Positions 34,797-46,477 are shown, counted from the first letter of the stretch. The stretch is 64,000 nt of DNA from Acidimicrobiia bacterium (GCA_022827785.1 JAJEIM010000037.1:40476-104475), one strand, 5' to 3'. Notes: generated from the sequence alone by a model not told the origin. A program made the numbers and translations.

Positions 34797-36254
34797 CTAG
34801 CGGGGCGTGTTGCCGCCTCTCCACCGCGCCCTCAGCCGCTCGCCGATCACGTGCAGCTTGACCAGGTTGGTCTTGGCCTGGGTGTTGGGAGGCGTGCCGG
34901 CGATCATCACCACGCCCTCGCCGCGTTCGCACACCCCCTCCTTCTCGAGATGCTTCTCGGCAGCGGCGAACATCAGGTCAGTGGACGCCCTGGGCTCGAA
35001 CCTGATCGGGGTGACTCCCCAGAAGAGAGCCATGCGGCGCCGGATCCTCCCGCTCGGAGCGAACACCATGATGTCCGCCGACGGCCGGTACTTCGACAGC
35101 AGCCTGGCGGTGCCACCCGACTCGGTGAAGGCCACGATGGTCCTGAACCCGAGGTTGCGGGCCGCCTCGGTAGCTGCCTTGGCCGTGGCTGAGGCAAAAG
35201 TCATCGTGCTCTCCAGGAACTCTATGGCATCGCCGCCCGCCATCTGCTGGTCTCGGTAGCGCTCGGCCTCCAGGCAGATGGAGGACATGGCCTCGACCAC
35301 CCGCGCCGGATGCCGTCCGACCGCCGTCTCCGCGGAGAGCATGACGGCGTCCGTGCCCGAGGCAACCGCGTTGGCCACGTCGGTCACCTCAGCCCGGCTG
35401 GGTCGCAGCGCGGTGACCATCGACTCCAGCATCTCGGTAGCGGTGATGGAGACCAGACCGGCCTGGTTGGTCCGATGCAGGATGTCGGCCTGCACGTTGG
35501 GGATCGTCTCCAGCGGCAACTGGACGCCCAGATCACCGCGGGCGACCATCACCCCGTCGGCCTGGTCCAGTATCGAGTCGAGATTCCGGTAAGCCAGCGC
35601 CAGCTCGACCTTGGCAATGACAGGGGTGCCGCCGCCGGCCAGCTCGCGCACCTGCGTGATGTCCTCGCCGCGCTTGACGAACGATGCGGCCACGTAGTCC
35701 ACGCCCATCCGCCGGCCCAGTTCGAGGTCCCGGCGATCCTTCTCGGTAACCGGCCCGATCTCGAGGTCGCTGTCGGGGAACGCTATTCCCTTGCGGTCGA
35801 GCAATTCGCCGCCACGGTCGATACGAACCGTCAATCCCTCGCTATCCGAGCCGGTTACGTGACCTTCGATGAGGCCGTCGGATAGCACCACCCGCGCCCC
35901 CGTGCTCACGTCGTCGAGCAAACGCGGATAATCCACCGGGATCAGGTCCGGGCCGCCCTCGTCTCCGGTCACCGCGATACGAACCGTTGCCCCCGGCCGC
36001 AACCCGACCGAGCCGCCTCGGAAATGGCCCACCCGTGTCTTCGGTCCCTGGATGTCCTGGAGGATGGCGATGGAACGGCCCACCTCGGCGGCCGCCTGCC
36101 GTATCCATTTGATCAGCCGGATGTGAGACTCGTGGTCGCCATGGCTGAAGTTGAGCCGGGCAACGTCCATCCCGGCCTCCACCAGGCTCCGGACCGACTC
36201 CAGGTCGGCGACCGCCGGGCCCATCGTCGCCACGATCTTCGTCCTGCGCCGCAC
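34797..36254 (-). CDS. pyk: Pyruvate kinase
   Basis: 485 residues, catalysing PEP + ADP to pyruvate + ATP. Motifs: RRTKIVATMGPA at the start, RLNFSHGDHE, DYVAASFV, the catalytic lysine in VIAKVELA, MVARGDLGVQLP, and the family signature region ITATEMLESM. The C-terminal allosteric domain ends ITKLHV-like NLVKLHVIGERL. Length matches bacterial type II enzymes. Confidence 0.95.
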   Translation of the reverse strand: MRRRTKIVATMGPAVADLESVRSLVEAGMDVARLNFSHGDHESHIRLIKWIRQAAAEVGRSIAILQDIQGPKTRVGHFRGGSVGLRPGATVRIAVTGDEGGPDLIPVDYPRLLDDVSTGARVVLSDGLIEGHVTGSDSEGLTVRIDRGGELLDRKGIAFPDSDLEIGPVTEKDRRDLELGRRMGVDYVAASFVKRGEDITQVRELAGGGTPVIAKVELALAYRNLDSILDQADGVMVARGDLGVQLPLETIPNVQADILHRTNQAGLVSITATEMLESMVTALRPSRAEVTDVANAVASGTDAVMLSAETAVGRHPARVVEAMSSICLEAERYRDQQMAGGDAIEFLESTMTFASATAKAATEAARNLGFRTIVAFTESGGTARLLSKYRPSADIMVFAPSGRIRRRMALFWGVTPIRFEPRASTDLMFAAAEKHLEKEGVCERGEGVVMIAGTPPNTQAKTNLVKLHVIGERLRARWRGGNTPR

Positions 36255-36426
36255 GGCCCCACGTTAACCCTGATGCCTCGTGTTCCCGGCACCGCGCCCA
36301 CCCCGGGCCGGATCAACCCGCCATCGAGGCAGTGGCCGGGTCCACCCGCCGGGACGGAGTGGGCGAGACGGGATATGCGGTTCCCCACCCTTCCTACACT
36401 GCGAACACCCCCGAGACGGAGGACTG

Positions 36427-36834
36427 TTGCTCTCACTAAGCGGACTGAACTGGCCGGCGGTCATCGTCGCCGCCATCGCATTCTTCGGCCTGGCCGCCAT
36501 CTGGTACCAGCCGAGCGTTATGGGCAAGAAATGGATGGAGGCGGCCGGGGTCGAACCGTCGTCCGACGGACCCAAGCCGGCCTTCTTCGTGGTCACCTTC
36601 GTCGCCTACCTGGTGATGGCGACCGTGCTGGCGATGATCGCCCGCGGCGTCGGCGCTTCCACGTTCGGTGAAGGACTGGTCCTGGGCCTGCTGACCGGAT
36701 TCGCCTTCGTAGCGCTGCAAGCCATGGTCAACGCCATATACGAAGGCCGGTCGAAGTGGATCGTGCGCGCCAACGGCGGGATCGGCATCATCGGCCACAC
36801 GGTCATGGCGGTGATAGTCACCACCTGGGCCTGA
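36427..36834 (+). CDS. DUF1761 membrane protein
   Basis: 135 residues from a TTG at 36427 with GGAGG at ideal spacing; the frame is open further upstream but has no ribosome site. Four membrane segments with LNWPAVIVAAIAFFGLAAIWY, the YQPSVMGKKWM turn and a C-terminal GHTVMAVIVTTW are typical of DUF1761. Function unknown. Divergent from pyk. Confidence 0.75.
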   Translation: MLSLSGLNWPAVIVAAIAFFGLAAIWYQPSVMGKKWMEAAGVEPSSDGPKPAFFVVTFVAYLVMATVLAMIARGVGASTFGEGLVLGLLTGFAFVALQAMVNAIYEGRSKWIVRANGGIGIIGHTVMAVIVTTWA

Positions 36835-36874
36835 TCGCGCCGAGCGGCGGATAGCAGGACCCGGGGAAGGGACG

Positions 36875-39229
<2,355 letters not shown>

Positions 39230-39394
39230 GCGAACCACGCTAACCCCCGAAACCCCCCGACCACAACCGACGTTTTAGAACATCCTCCTCGGCAGGCCGC
39301 GGGTGGGTTCCGGGCGATAGAAGCATCCGAGCCACGGGCTCTCCTACACTGCAAGAGCCCTGAGAAACGGCAATTCGTGAGCAGTGCGAAGACC

Positions 39395-40909
39395 ATGCAG
39401 CCCAACATTCTCCTGGTGATGGCCGATCAGTTGGCGCCGCACTTCACGGGTGCTTATGACCATCCGCTGGTTCGCACGCCCGCCATGGACTCGTTGGTGG
39501 AACGGGGCGCCCGCTTCGATGCCGCCTACTGCCCGTATCCCCTTTGCGCGCCGTCGCGGTATGCGATGCTGACGGGCCGGCCCGCCACGGCCATCGGCGC
39601 CTGGGACAACGCCAGCGAGCTGCCCTCCTCGATACCGACCCTGGCTCACTACCTGCGTCTGGCCGGCTATCGCACCGCTCTCTCCGGCAGGATGCACTTT
39701 GTGGGACCCGACCAGTTGCATGGCTTCAACGAGCGCCTCACGACCGATGCATACCCGGCCGATTTCGCCTGGACACCCGACTGGGACGCGCCCGCGGAGA
39801 GGATGGACAAGTGGTGGCACAACATGACCAGCCTTTCCGAAGCCGGTCAGGCGATGGCGACCTACCAGATGGACTACGACGAGGAGGTCGGTTTCGCGGC
39901 GGTGCGACACCTTTACGATCTGGCCAGGGACACCGACCAGCGGCCCTTCTTCCTGGCGGTGGCTTTCATACACCCCCACGACCCGTACGTGGCCCGCCCC
40001 GAGTGGTGGAACCTCTATGACCACGACGACATCGACCTACCCGACGTCCCCCCGCTCGAATCGCTCGACCCCCACACCGTCCGCATCCGCCGCGGTATCG
40101 AGGCCGACACGGTCGGCTACACCGAGGCGCAGGTCCGCAACGCCCGGCACGCCTACTACGCCAACACCAGCTACGTCGACTCGTGGTTGGGCACCCTGAT
40201 GCGGGTGCTGGAGGAGACCGGCCGGCTGGACGACACGGTCGTGATCTTCACCAGCGACCACGGCGACATGCTGGGCGACCGCGGGGCGTGGTTCAAGATG
40301 TCCTTCCTCGAACGGTCGGCCCGGGTTCCGCTGATCATGGCGGGACCGGACATCGTCAGCTGCGCCGTCCCCAATGCCTGCTCCCTGCTGGACATGGTGC
40401 CCACACTGCTCGACGTCGCCGGCGGCCGGGGCCGGCAACCCGAGCCGGTGGTCCCGCCGGCAGGTCGCAGCCTCTGGGAGAGCGCCACAGGCGGCCACGA
40501 CCCCGTTGATGAGGCCACCTGCGAGTACACCGCAGAGATGGCCTCCCACCCGATGTTCATGATCCGCCGGGGACGCCACAAGTACATCCACTGCGACAGC
40601 GACCCCGCCCAGCTGTACGACGTGGAAGCGGATCCTCTGGAACGGGACAACCTGGCCGGCTATCCCGAGCACCGGCAACTGACCGCCGATTTCGCCACCG
40701 AAGTAGCGCGACGCTGGGATAGCTCCGCCATCCGCGAGCAGGTGCTGGCCTCCCAGCGGACCCGCCGGCTACTGAACGCCGCAATGCAGACCGGAGAGCC
40801 GGTCTCCTGGGACTACTCCCCCACCCGGGACGCGTCCAACGAGTACGTCCGCAACCACATGGATTGGAGCGAGGCAGGTCCCCGCCACCGCTTCCCCCCA
40901 CTCCATTGA
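39395..40909 (+). CDS. betC: Choline-sulfatase
   Basis: 504 residues (or six more if the GTG at 39377 is used). The sulfatase signature CAPSR puts the formylglycine-precursor cysteine at residue 51; metal-binding aspartates are in VMADQ and TSDHGDMLGD. The C-terminal NEYVRNHMDW ... RFPPLH tail is the choline-sulfatase-specific cap. It releases choline and sulfate from choline-O-sulfate, an osmolyte; the nearby taurine-type transporter suggests use of sulfur-bearing osmolytes. A formylglycine-generating enzyme is not in the window. Confidence 0.9.
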   Translation: MQPNILLVMADQLAPHFTGAYDHPLVRTPAMDSLVERGARFDAAYCPYPLCAPSRYAMLTGRPATAIGAWDNASELPSSIPTLAHYLRLAGYRTALSGRMHFVGPDQLHGFNERLTTDAYPADFAWTPDWDAPAERMDKWWHNMTSLSEAGQAMATYQMDYDEEVGFAAVRHLYDLARDTDQRPFFLAVAFIHPHDPYVARPEWWNLYDHDDIDLPDVPPLESLDPHTVRIRRGIEADTVGYTEAQVRNARHAYYANTSYVDSWLGTLMRVLEETGRLDDTVVIFTSDHGDMLGDRGAWFKMSFLERSARVPLIMAGPDIVSCAVPNACSLLDMVPTLLDVAGGRGRQPEPVVPPAGRSLWESATGGHDPVDEATCEYTAEMASHPMFMIRRGRHKYIHCDSDPAQLYDVEADPLERDNLAGYPEHRQLTADFATEVARRWDSSAIREQVLASQRTRRLLNAAMQTGEPVSWDYSPTRDASNEYVRNHMDWSEAGPRHRFPPLH

Positions 40910-41000
40910 ACGACGCCGTCCGGTGCTCCAAGGGTGCGATTCACACATGGCGCAACTTCAATCGCAAGAGGCGGCGGACCCGGATCGTCGCTGTTCCGGC

Positions 41001-41547
41001 TTACTCGACCTCTGCGTGGGTGAGCAGCCACTCTCCATCGAACTGCTCAAAGACGAACACCATCTCCAATGAACCCCCGGAAAATCGTGCGTCGTGTCTG
41101 GTCTCCCACCTGCCCGGGGCAAGCTCCACGGGTGGAGAAGACTCCGTCGCGGTGATAGTCATGCTATGAAGTTCGAAGGGCCGCATGTTCGACCGGACCT
41201 CGTCCTCCTGCTCAGCCCAGTAGTTCCCTTCGTAGAAGACCATCAGCGTGTCCACGTCGTACGCGTTGTACGCCTCCCAAAAACTGCATCGTCTTCTGAC
41301 GGAGATGTTCTGCTACACCTGCCGAGTCGCCTGACTCGGCTTCCTCAGAAGCAGCCTCCCCGGACGCGTCCTCGGCCATCGTGGACTCCACCTGGGATGT
41401 CTCCGGGACCGTCGGCGCGGTCGTCTCGGCAGGCTGGCCGGCGGTTGTCCCGGGAGCCTGGCTGCTGGTCGTAGTCTCCTCGGCCGACCCGCCGCACGAA
41501 ACCAGAACGAGGGACAGGACCAAGATGCCCGCCGCTGCGGCGCCCAT
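41001..41547 (-). pseudogene. Lipoprotein with NTF2/SnoaL-like domain, broken by a one-base frameshift
   Basis: The minus strand encodes a lipoprotein signal (MGAAAAGILVLSLVLVSCGG), a Thr/Glu/Ala linker, and EHLRQKTMQF, then shifts frame. The second frame continues FWEAYNAYDVDTLMVFYEG ... FDGEWLLTHAEVE, which reads as one SnoaL/DUF4440-like domain. The break is at a run of five T's (A's at 41279-41283 on the plus strand): removing one T restores a continuous reading through QFWEAYNAYD. It could be a real inactivation, a slippage-prone gene, or a sequencing error. An alternative start lies at 41592. Confidence 0.7.
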
Positions 41548-41743
41548 CGTGTAGGAACCCTTCACATCTGAGGCCTGTGTGCAGGACTGCATTCACCCGA
41601 TGCTACCGGACCGACCAGCAGGCTGTGGACTCCCTCCGATCGCGTCCCTGCCCGGGGCGGTCTGCCGGAGGCACGGGGTCGGTTAGCTCCCTGGTCTTGA
41701 GCATTGCTCGCTCATTGCCTTGGCGTCTGAAGATGAGGTCCAC

Positions 41744-41770
41744 GGGTTGCGGATGCCTCAAACGCAACCC
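41744..41770. terminator. 8-bp inverted repeat downstream of the selenoprotein gene
   Basis: GGGTTGCG and CGCAACCC flank an 11-base loop, about 80 bases past the stop of the AhpD-like gene on its own strand. There is no T-tract, so it may be a weak or Rho-assisted terminator. The rest of 41593-41852 shows no gene. Confidence 0.35.
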
Positions 41771-41852
41771 ATCCGCGAATACCCGCTTCTCCGGATGTCG
41801 CCTTCGGTCTCTCCGTCACGACCTGTTATCGGCTGCGCCCGGTGCGGGCGGA

Positions 41853-42401
41853 TCAGTCACTGCTCCAAGGCTCGACCTCGATGCCGAGACCGTCGGCGAT
41901 CCGGTTGGCGTACGCGTAGTAGCCGACAACCTCCACGATGTCGAGGATGTCACGATCCGAAAACCCGGCCGACCTCAGATCCTCTACGTCGGCGTCACTC
42001 ACCGTGCCCGGGGCCCTCGTCAGCTTGACCGCGAACCCCAGCATCGACTCACGCTTGGGAGACAGCCCTGCGGTGGTCCAATCCTGCTCGACCGACGCGA
42101 GGAGCTCATCGTCCTTGAGCAGCCGGCGCAGACCGCGCCGGTGGTGCACGACTCAGTAATGACAGTCATTCTCCAAGCTCACCACCAGGGCGATGAACTC
42201 CCGCTCCACCTTGCGGAGCGTCGCAGTGCCGGTCATCGCCGACTCGTACAAGCCCTGGTGCGCAGCCATGCCCCGCGGGTTCAACGAATGCACCGCCAGA
42301 ACGTTGTCGACCCGACCGTATGCGGGATCAACGACTCGGGGATAGATCTCCCCTAGCTCACCATCCCAGCAGTCATCAGGAATCACCTTGATACGCGCCA
42401 T
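41853..42401 (-). CDS. AhpD-like peroxidase-related selenoprotein (Cys-x-x-Sec), TGA read as selenocysteine
   Basis: Read through the TGA at 42155-42153, this is a 182-residue member of the carboxymuconolactone decarboxylase/AhpD superfamily ('peroxidase-related enzyme' type). The family motif E-x(11)-C-x-x-C-x(3)-H appears as E68, C80, the TGA codon at 83, and H87, within VVSLENDCHY-TGA-VVHHRRGL. The C-terminal half (KRESMLGFAVKLT, IVEVVGYYAYANRIADGLG) is intact and in the same frame. The TGA therefore replaces the second redox cysteine exactly. A hairpin with loop GGTCT lies 18 bases after it (separate entry). Selenocysteine insertion is the best explanation; a nonsense pseudogene is the alternative. 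The selenium machinery is not in this window. Start: ATG at 42401. Confidence 0.85.
42123..42155 (-). promoter_or_regulatory. Bacterial SECIS element of the AhpD-like selenoprotein gene
   Basis: After the TGA (42155-42153) and an 11-base spacer, CCGGCGC pairs perfectly with GCGCCGG around a five-base loop GGTCT. The loop begins 18 bases after the TGA. The E. coli fdhF SECIS has the same GGUCU in its apical loop at the same 18-base distance, and known bacterial SECIS need a G in the first loop positions about 16-37 bases from the UGA. SelB with Sec-tRNA would bind here. Confidence 0.82.
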
Positions 42402-42636
42402 GTCCAAGCGTCCCACAGAAGCCGGGACTTGACAACTCCCCCAACACCCGAGCGACCCGGTGCCTTCCGCCTAAATAAGGACAGGCAGCCGGTACCTGCC
42501 GGCATCCTTCACTGCCTATCGAATCCGCAAGTCCGTAGGACGCTCGGAACCGTCCATCGGCAACCGGGCAGCCAACCCCTTCGTGGGAATCCGGATACGA
42601 CTCATCTCGGGAACGGAGTCCCGGGCAGATCGCTTC

Positions 42637-42690
42637 GGGGTGGGACGTGAACCCACAACCGGACGGAGGTAGCAGTCCGCGCCAAGCCCC
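42637..42690 (-). pseudogene. Partial tRNA copy (tRNA-Asn-like 3' half), possible old attachment site
   Basis: Bases 42637-42660 match 47003-47026, the acceptor/T-arm part of the intact tRNA-Asn, with one mismatch in 24, in the same orientation. The match extends loosely into an anticodon-like arm (AGCAGTCCGC), but the D-arm is missing and the anticodon stem does not pair. The rest of the 499-base gap (42402-42900) has only small hairpins such as GCCGG/CCGGC at 42488-42503 and no supportable gene. Confidence 0.55.
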
Positions 42691-42900
42691 AGGTCAACAG
42701 TTTCCAGTTGGGCCATCCCAACGCTTGATCCCACAACCCGATCAGCAGTCGTACGGCCCTAAGGGGAGGCTATCGGTCGTAGACACACACACTGATTGCT
42801 ATCGACGGCAGGACCGGTGAATCAGAGCGTCACCTCAAGAACCACCTCCAGTTCGAGGCCGAGTCGACTCACCGGCAGCTAGCTGCCGCCCGCATGTGTG

Positions 42901-43992
42901 TCATCCCCTTCCTCTCCAGGGTATGAGCCGCTTCTCCGCCATCCGCATGACGATGTCCATGCTCACGCCCAGGATGCTGATGAGGATGACGGACGCCAAC
43001 ATCAGATCCAGGAGGAAGAACTGGCGGGCCTTGAAGATCGTGAAGCCCAGCCCGGAACTGGCGCCGAGCAGTTCGGCGGCCACCAAGGTACCCCAGCACA
43101 CGCCGATCGCCACCCGGACTCCGGTGAGGATCTCAGGGAGGGCGTTGGGCAGGATCACATGCCTCAGCACCTGGGCCTTGGACGCGCCCAGCGAGTAGGC
43201 AGCGTGAACCTTCGACACGTTCACGGCCAGAACGCCCGAGCGTGCCGCTATCACCATGATCCACACGGCGGCGAACAGGAGCAGGTTGACCTTGCCCTCC
43301 TCACCGATGCCGAACCATACGATGAACAGAGGGATCAAGGCCAGGGGCGGGATCGGTCTCAACAACTCCACGACCGGGTCGAAGATCCCGCGCCACCGGT
43401 TGGAAAGTCCCATCGCGAGGCCGATGGGAACGCCGATGACGATCCCCCAGAAGAGGCCCTTGATCAACCGGCTGAAGCTGTCCCAGAGATGTTCCCACAG
43501 CGTGAAGTTGCTGTAGCCGTCCCGGGCGAAACCCCACATAGCCTCCCAGAGTTGCAGCGGGCCGGGCATGACCCGTTCGCTCAGCCATTGGGTGTAGGAA
43601 CACGCCGGCAGGCCCGGATAGTCGCCCGGATTGTCCTGCGATGCCTCGCAGTCCCGGAGAAGATCACGCTGCGCGTAGCTCTCGTCCGCCGGAAGACCGG
43701 CCCGTACCTCCGCCGCGTGGTCGCTCCACTCCGAGGGCAAACCCCACACGTTGGTCGCCACCCACCAGGCCACCAGGATGACGACGAGGCTGACGAGCGT
43801 CCACGCCACTGCTCCGCTCACCTCGGAGGCGTCGCCGAACGTGACCGTCTTGGCGCTCGTATCCCTGCCGGCCCGGCGCAGGGACTTCGGCCCCCGGATG
43901 AGGGCTATGCGACTGGCAGCCGACCTCCGGTCACCGTCCTTGTCCCCTGCTGCGGCCCGCTGCTCGTGAGGACGGGGATCCTTGGATGACAT
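42901..43992 (-). CDS. ABC transporter permease, taurine/sulfonate (TauC/SsuC) type
   Basis: 363 residues, with a charged ~55-residue cytoplasmic N-terminus, a first membrane segment (VAWTLVSLVVILVAWWVATN), a ~65-residue external loop containing three cysteines, and then the BPD_transp_1 core. The EAA loop reads AAYSLGASKAQVLRHVILPNALPEILTG. The long loop is unusual for TauC. It starts within the ATPase stop (ATGA) and ends the operon. Confidence 0.85.
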   Translation of the reverse strand: MSSKDPRPHEQRAAAGDKDGDRRSAASRIALIRGPKSLRRAGRDTSAKTVTFGDASEVSGAVAWTLVSLVVILVAWWVATNVWGLPSEWSDHAAEVRAGLPADESYAQRDLLRDCEASQDNPGDYPGLPACSYTQWLSERVMPGPLQLWEAMWGFARDGYSNFTLWEHLWDSFSRLIKGLFWGIVIGVPIGLAMGLSNRWRGIFDPVVELLRPIPPLALIPLFIVWFGIGEEGKVNLLLFAAVWIMVIAARSGVLAVNVSKVHAAYSLGASKAQVLRHVILPNALPEILTGVRVAIGVCWGTLVAAELLGASSGLGFTIFKARQFFLLDLMLASVILISILGVSMDIVMRMAEKRLIPWRGRG

Positions 43993-45365
43993 CAGGCACC
44001 CCCTTCCGTTCCCATTATCTGTTCCTCCATCTCCCAGATCATTCCCAAGATCTCCTCCCGGGTACGGATGAAATCGCGGGATGTCTTGAGGTCGCGCACG
44101 TCCATCTCGAGCGCCCGCCTGGCGAACGGCAGGTCGTAGGACCGCTCAATCCGTCCTGGGCGAGGCGCCATCACGAAAAGTCGGTCCCCGAGATACAGGG
44201 CCTCCTCGACGCTATGGGTGACCAGCACGATGGTCTTGCCCGTCTCATTCCATAGGTTGAGGACCAGACCCTGCATCTTCTCCCGGGTCAGGGCGTCGAG
44301 AGCGCCCAGAGGCTCGTCCATCAGGATGATCTCCGGATCGTTGGCCAGGCAACGTGCAAGAGCCACGCGCTGTTTCATCCCGCCGGACAACTCGTACACG
44401 GCCTTGTCGCCGAAATCGTGGAGGCCAACCGTCTGCAGCAGGTCCTGTACGGCCTCCCGGGACGCAGGCCGGGACCTGCCGTTCATCCGAGCGCCGAAAC
44501 CCACGTTGTCGTTGACGCTCAACCACTCGAACAAGGCGCCCTGCTGGAACACCATTCCCCGGTCCTGGCCGGGCCCGATTATCGGCTCTTTGCCGACCTT
44601 CACCTCCCCCGAGGTAGGCGCCAGGAACCCGGCGAGAATGTTGAGAAGGGTCGTCTTGCCGCAACCGGACGGTCCGAGCAGGGTTAGCAACCGCCCCGGC
44701 TCCAACGTGAAGGTCACGTCTGCGAGCGCCTCGACCTCGCCTCCATCCGGAAGCTGGTAGATCATGCCTACCTTGTCGACCACCAGCGGATAGTCGGTGC
44801 TGGACTCCCTCACGACATCACCACCGGACGGCTCGAACCGTACCTCCGGGCGGCTGAACCGGAACCATGCCCGGGTGATCACCAGTACCAGGCCAACCAG
44901 GGTGAGGAACACGATGGACGAGTCCTCGCGCTGTATGAAGGCCAGGCCGACGGACACGACCGATGCCAGGGCCAGCGCCAGCCATGCCGATCTCGCCAGG
45001 CTCGCCTGCCCGTCCTCATCCGACCGCCGGTACTTCAGGATCACGCCTAGCACTGCAGCCCCGCCCACGAAGGCCACCACCGGCTCCCACACGGCCGCCG
45101 TGTCGCGGAACGAGAACAGCACGCCGCCGACCAGCCCGCCGACGCCCATGAGTTGGCCGATCAGCAGAGTCCCGTCGCTCGGCTGCGCCGCCCGGTCGGC
45201 GGATCTGAAACGCCGGCTAGGGGTCATCAACAGGTCGGCCGTCATGACGACTGCCGCCACGGCCGCCAGCGCCAGCAAGACCCACGTGACCACGACGGCC
45301 ACTACGGGGACAGCGGATGCGACGGCGCCGAAGACATCGGCCACGGCTTGAACTATGGAATCCAC
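43992..45365 (-). CDS. ABC transporter ATPase (TauB/SsuB type) fused to an N-terminal five-helix membrane domain
   Basis: 457 residues. Residues 191-457 are a canonical ATPase: Walker A GPSGCGKTT at 231-239, signature LSGGMKQR, Walker B IILMDEP, and H-loop LVTHSVEEA, matching TauB/SsuB. Residues 1-168 hold five hydrophobic segments at about 20-46, 67-86, 93-111, 125-144 and 150-168, which standard TauB lacks. The membrane part has no recognised family. A separate permease is encoded next, so the extra domain is additional, perhaps an anchor or accessory subunit. Confidence 0.85.
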   Translation of the reverse strand: MDSIVQAVADVFGAVASAVPVVAVVVTWVLLALAAVAAVVMTADLLMTPSRRFRSADRAAQPSDGTLLIGQLMGVGGLVGGVLFSFRDTAAVWEPVVAFVGGAAVLGVILKYRRSDEDGQASLARSAWLALALASVVSVGLAFIQREDSSIVFLTLVGLVLVITRAWFRFSRPEVRFEPSGGDVVRESSTDYPLVVDKVGMIYQLPDGGEVEALADVTFTLEPGRLLTLLGPSGCGKTTLLNILAGFLAPTSGEVKVGKEPIIGPGQDRGMVFQQGALFEWLSVNDNVGFGARMNGRSRPASREAVQDLLQTVGLHDFGDKAVYELSGGMKQRVALARCLANDPEIILMDEPLGALDALTREKMQGLVLNLWNETGKTIVLVTHSVEEALYLGDRLFVMAPRPGRIERSYDLPFARRALEMDVRDLKTSRDFIRTREEILGMIWEMEEQIMGTEGGA

Positions 45366-45481
45366 ACTGCTCCTTTCGTCGCTGGGAGGTCAACGACCTG
45401 CGGGGGCCGGCCGGCCGCTTGGCAAGACCTGAGAGCTACCCGCGCGAGCCGGCCACCCGCTGCGATGAGTTGATCAGGTGC

Positions 45482-46477
45482 TCACTCGACGCCTTCGAGG
45501 AAGCTGGTGTCCACGAACTCGTCGTAGCTTGCCAAGGAGTTTTCGATCTCCCCCTGGGCTACGAAGAAGTCCATCTGTTCCTTCATCACCGATTGGACCG
45601 TTCCCCCTAGCCACGCCGCCGAGAGCTGGGTGTCCTTCTCCGGGAAGCTGAACGCGTCCAGCAATGCGATAGTCGACTCGCGGTCCATACCGGCCGCTTG
45701 GGCGATCGTGTCGATGTAAGGCTCCCGGTTCTGGTTGTAGGCCCGGTTGGCGTCCTCCGTCACCTGTAGGAAGGCGGTCAACACGGAGGCATGCTCCTCG
45801 GCGAAGGTGCCCGTGGTCGAGATGATGTCGAACACCCTGATACCTATGGCCTCCTGCTCGGACCCGGTCATCACCAGGTTGCCGCCCGCGGCGATCATCT
45901 GGTTGACCGCACCACCGAACGCGCAGGCCATGGCCACGTTGCCCGAGTCCAACGCCGCCACCGCGGCCGGGCCGCCCTCCGACTGGATCAGCTCGACGCT
46001 GTCGAGGTCGACCCCGAGATGCTCAAGCATGCTGAGAAGCTTAAAGTGGGTCACATTCCCGAGAGGCGTGTAGATGCTCTGGCCTGCCAGCGTTTGGGCT
46101 GCGTTCTCCTGGGTGACACCGAGGTCGGCCCTGGCGACGCAGTTGTCGGCGTCCGCATACGCAACCGCTACGCCGATCAGGAGAAGGTCGGATCCTCCGG
46201 TGACGAAGTTGGCGAATGGGGTCAGCCCCTGGGAGTAGGAAATGTCGATGTCTCCGGCCTCCATCGCCTGCGCCATGTCACCGCCGCTGGCAAACGGAAT
46301 CCAGTTCACCGTCAAGCCGAGTTCCTCGTCGTATGTCTCCTCGATCTGCGCCACCTGGTTGGCCGTCGGCCACTCCAAGAAGTACGCAACATTGAGCTCC
46401 TCAAGTTCGGGCTCGTCCTCGCCACAGGCGCCCGCCAGCAGTCCGATAGCCAAGACCCCGGCCAGTAATCGTTTCAT
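45482..46477 (-). CDS. Taurine/sulfonate-type ABC substrate-binding lipoprotein
   Basis: 331 residues with a lipobox (LLAGAC, cysteine 18). The mature start ELNVAYFLEWPTANQVAQ and SQGLTPFANFVTGG resemble TauA-like periplasmic binding proteins, with the type II binding-protein fold. It leads an operon with the fused ATPase (116 bases downstream) and permease. Taurine is the likely ligand, but other sulfonates or nitrile-like compounds are possible. Confidence 0.83.
   Translation of the reverse strand: MKRLLAGVLAIGLLAGACGEDEPELEELNVAYFLEWPTANQVAQIEETYDEELGLTVNWIPFASGGDMAQAMEAGDIDISYSQGLTPFANFVTGGSDLLLIGVAVAYADADNCVARADLGVTQENAAQTLAGQSIYTPLGNVTHFKLLSMLEHLGVDLDSVELIQSEGGPAAVAALDSGNVAMACAFGGAVNQMIAAGGNLVMTGSEQEAIGIRVFDIISTTGTFAEEHASVLTAFLQVTEDANRAYNQNREPYIDTIAQAAGMDRESTIALLDAFSFPEKDTQLSAAWLGGTVQSVMKEQMDFFVAQGEIENSLASYDEFVDTSFLEGVE

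Noticed and set aside
42153..42416. Treating the two halves of the AhpD-like gene as separate small genes
   Set aside because: They share one frame, the break replaces a catalytic cysteine, and a SECIS hairpin follows; the second half alone would begin at an unsupported GTG inside the active site.
42655..42690. A signal-recognition-particle RNA apical hairpin, from CCGGACGG and AGCAG
   Set aside because: Only a few bases agree and the flanking helix is missing; the tRNA match on the other strand explains the sequence.
42601..42740. A tRNA-Sec gene next to the selenoprotein
   Set aside because: The T-arm is tRNA-like, but no TCA anticodon arm, long variable arm or matching 8-bp acceptor could be formed; it matches the tRNA-Asn copy better.
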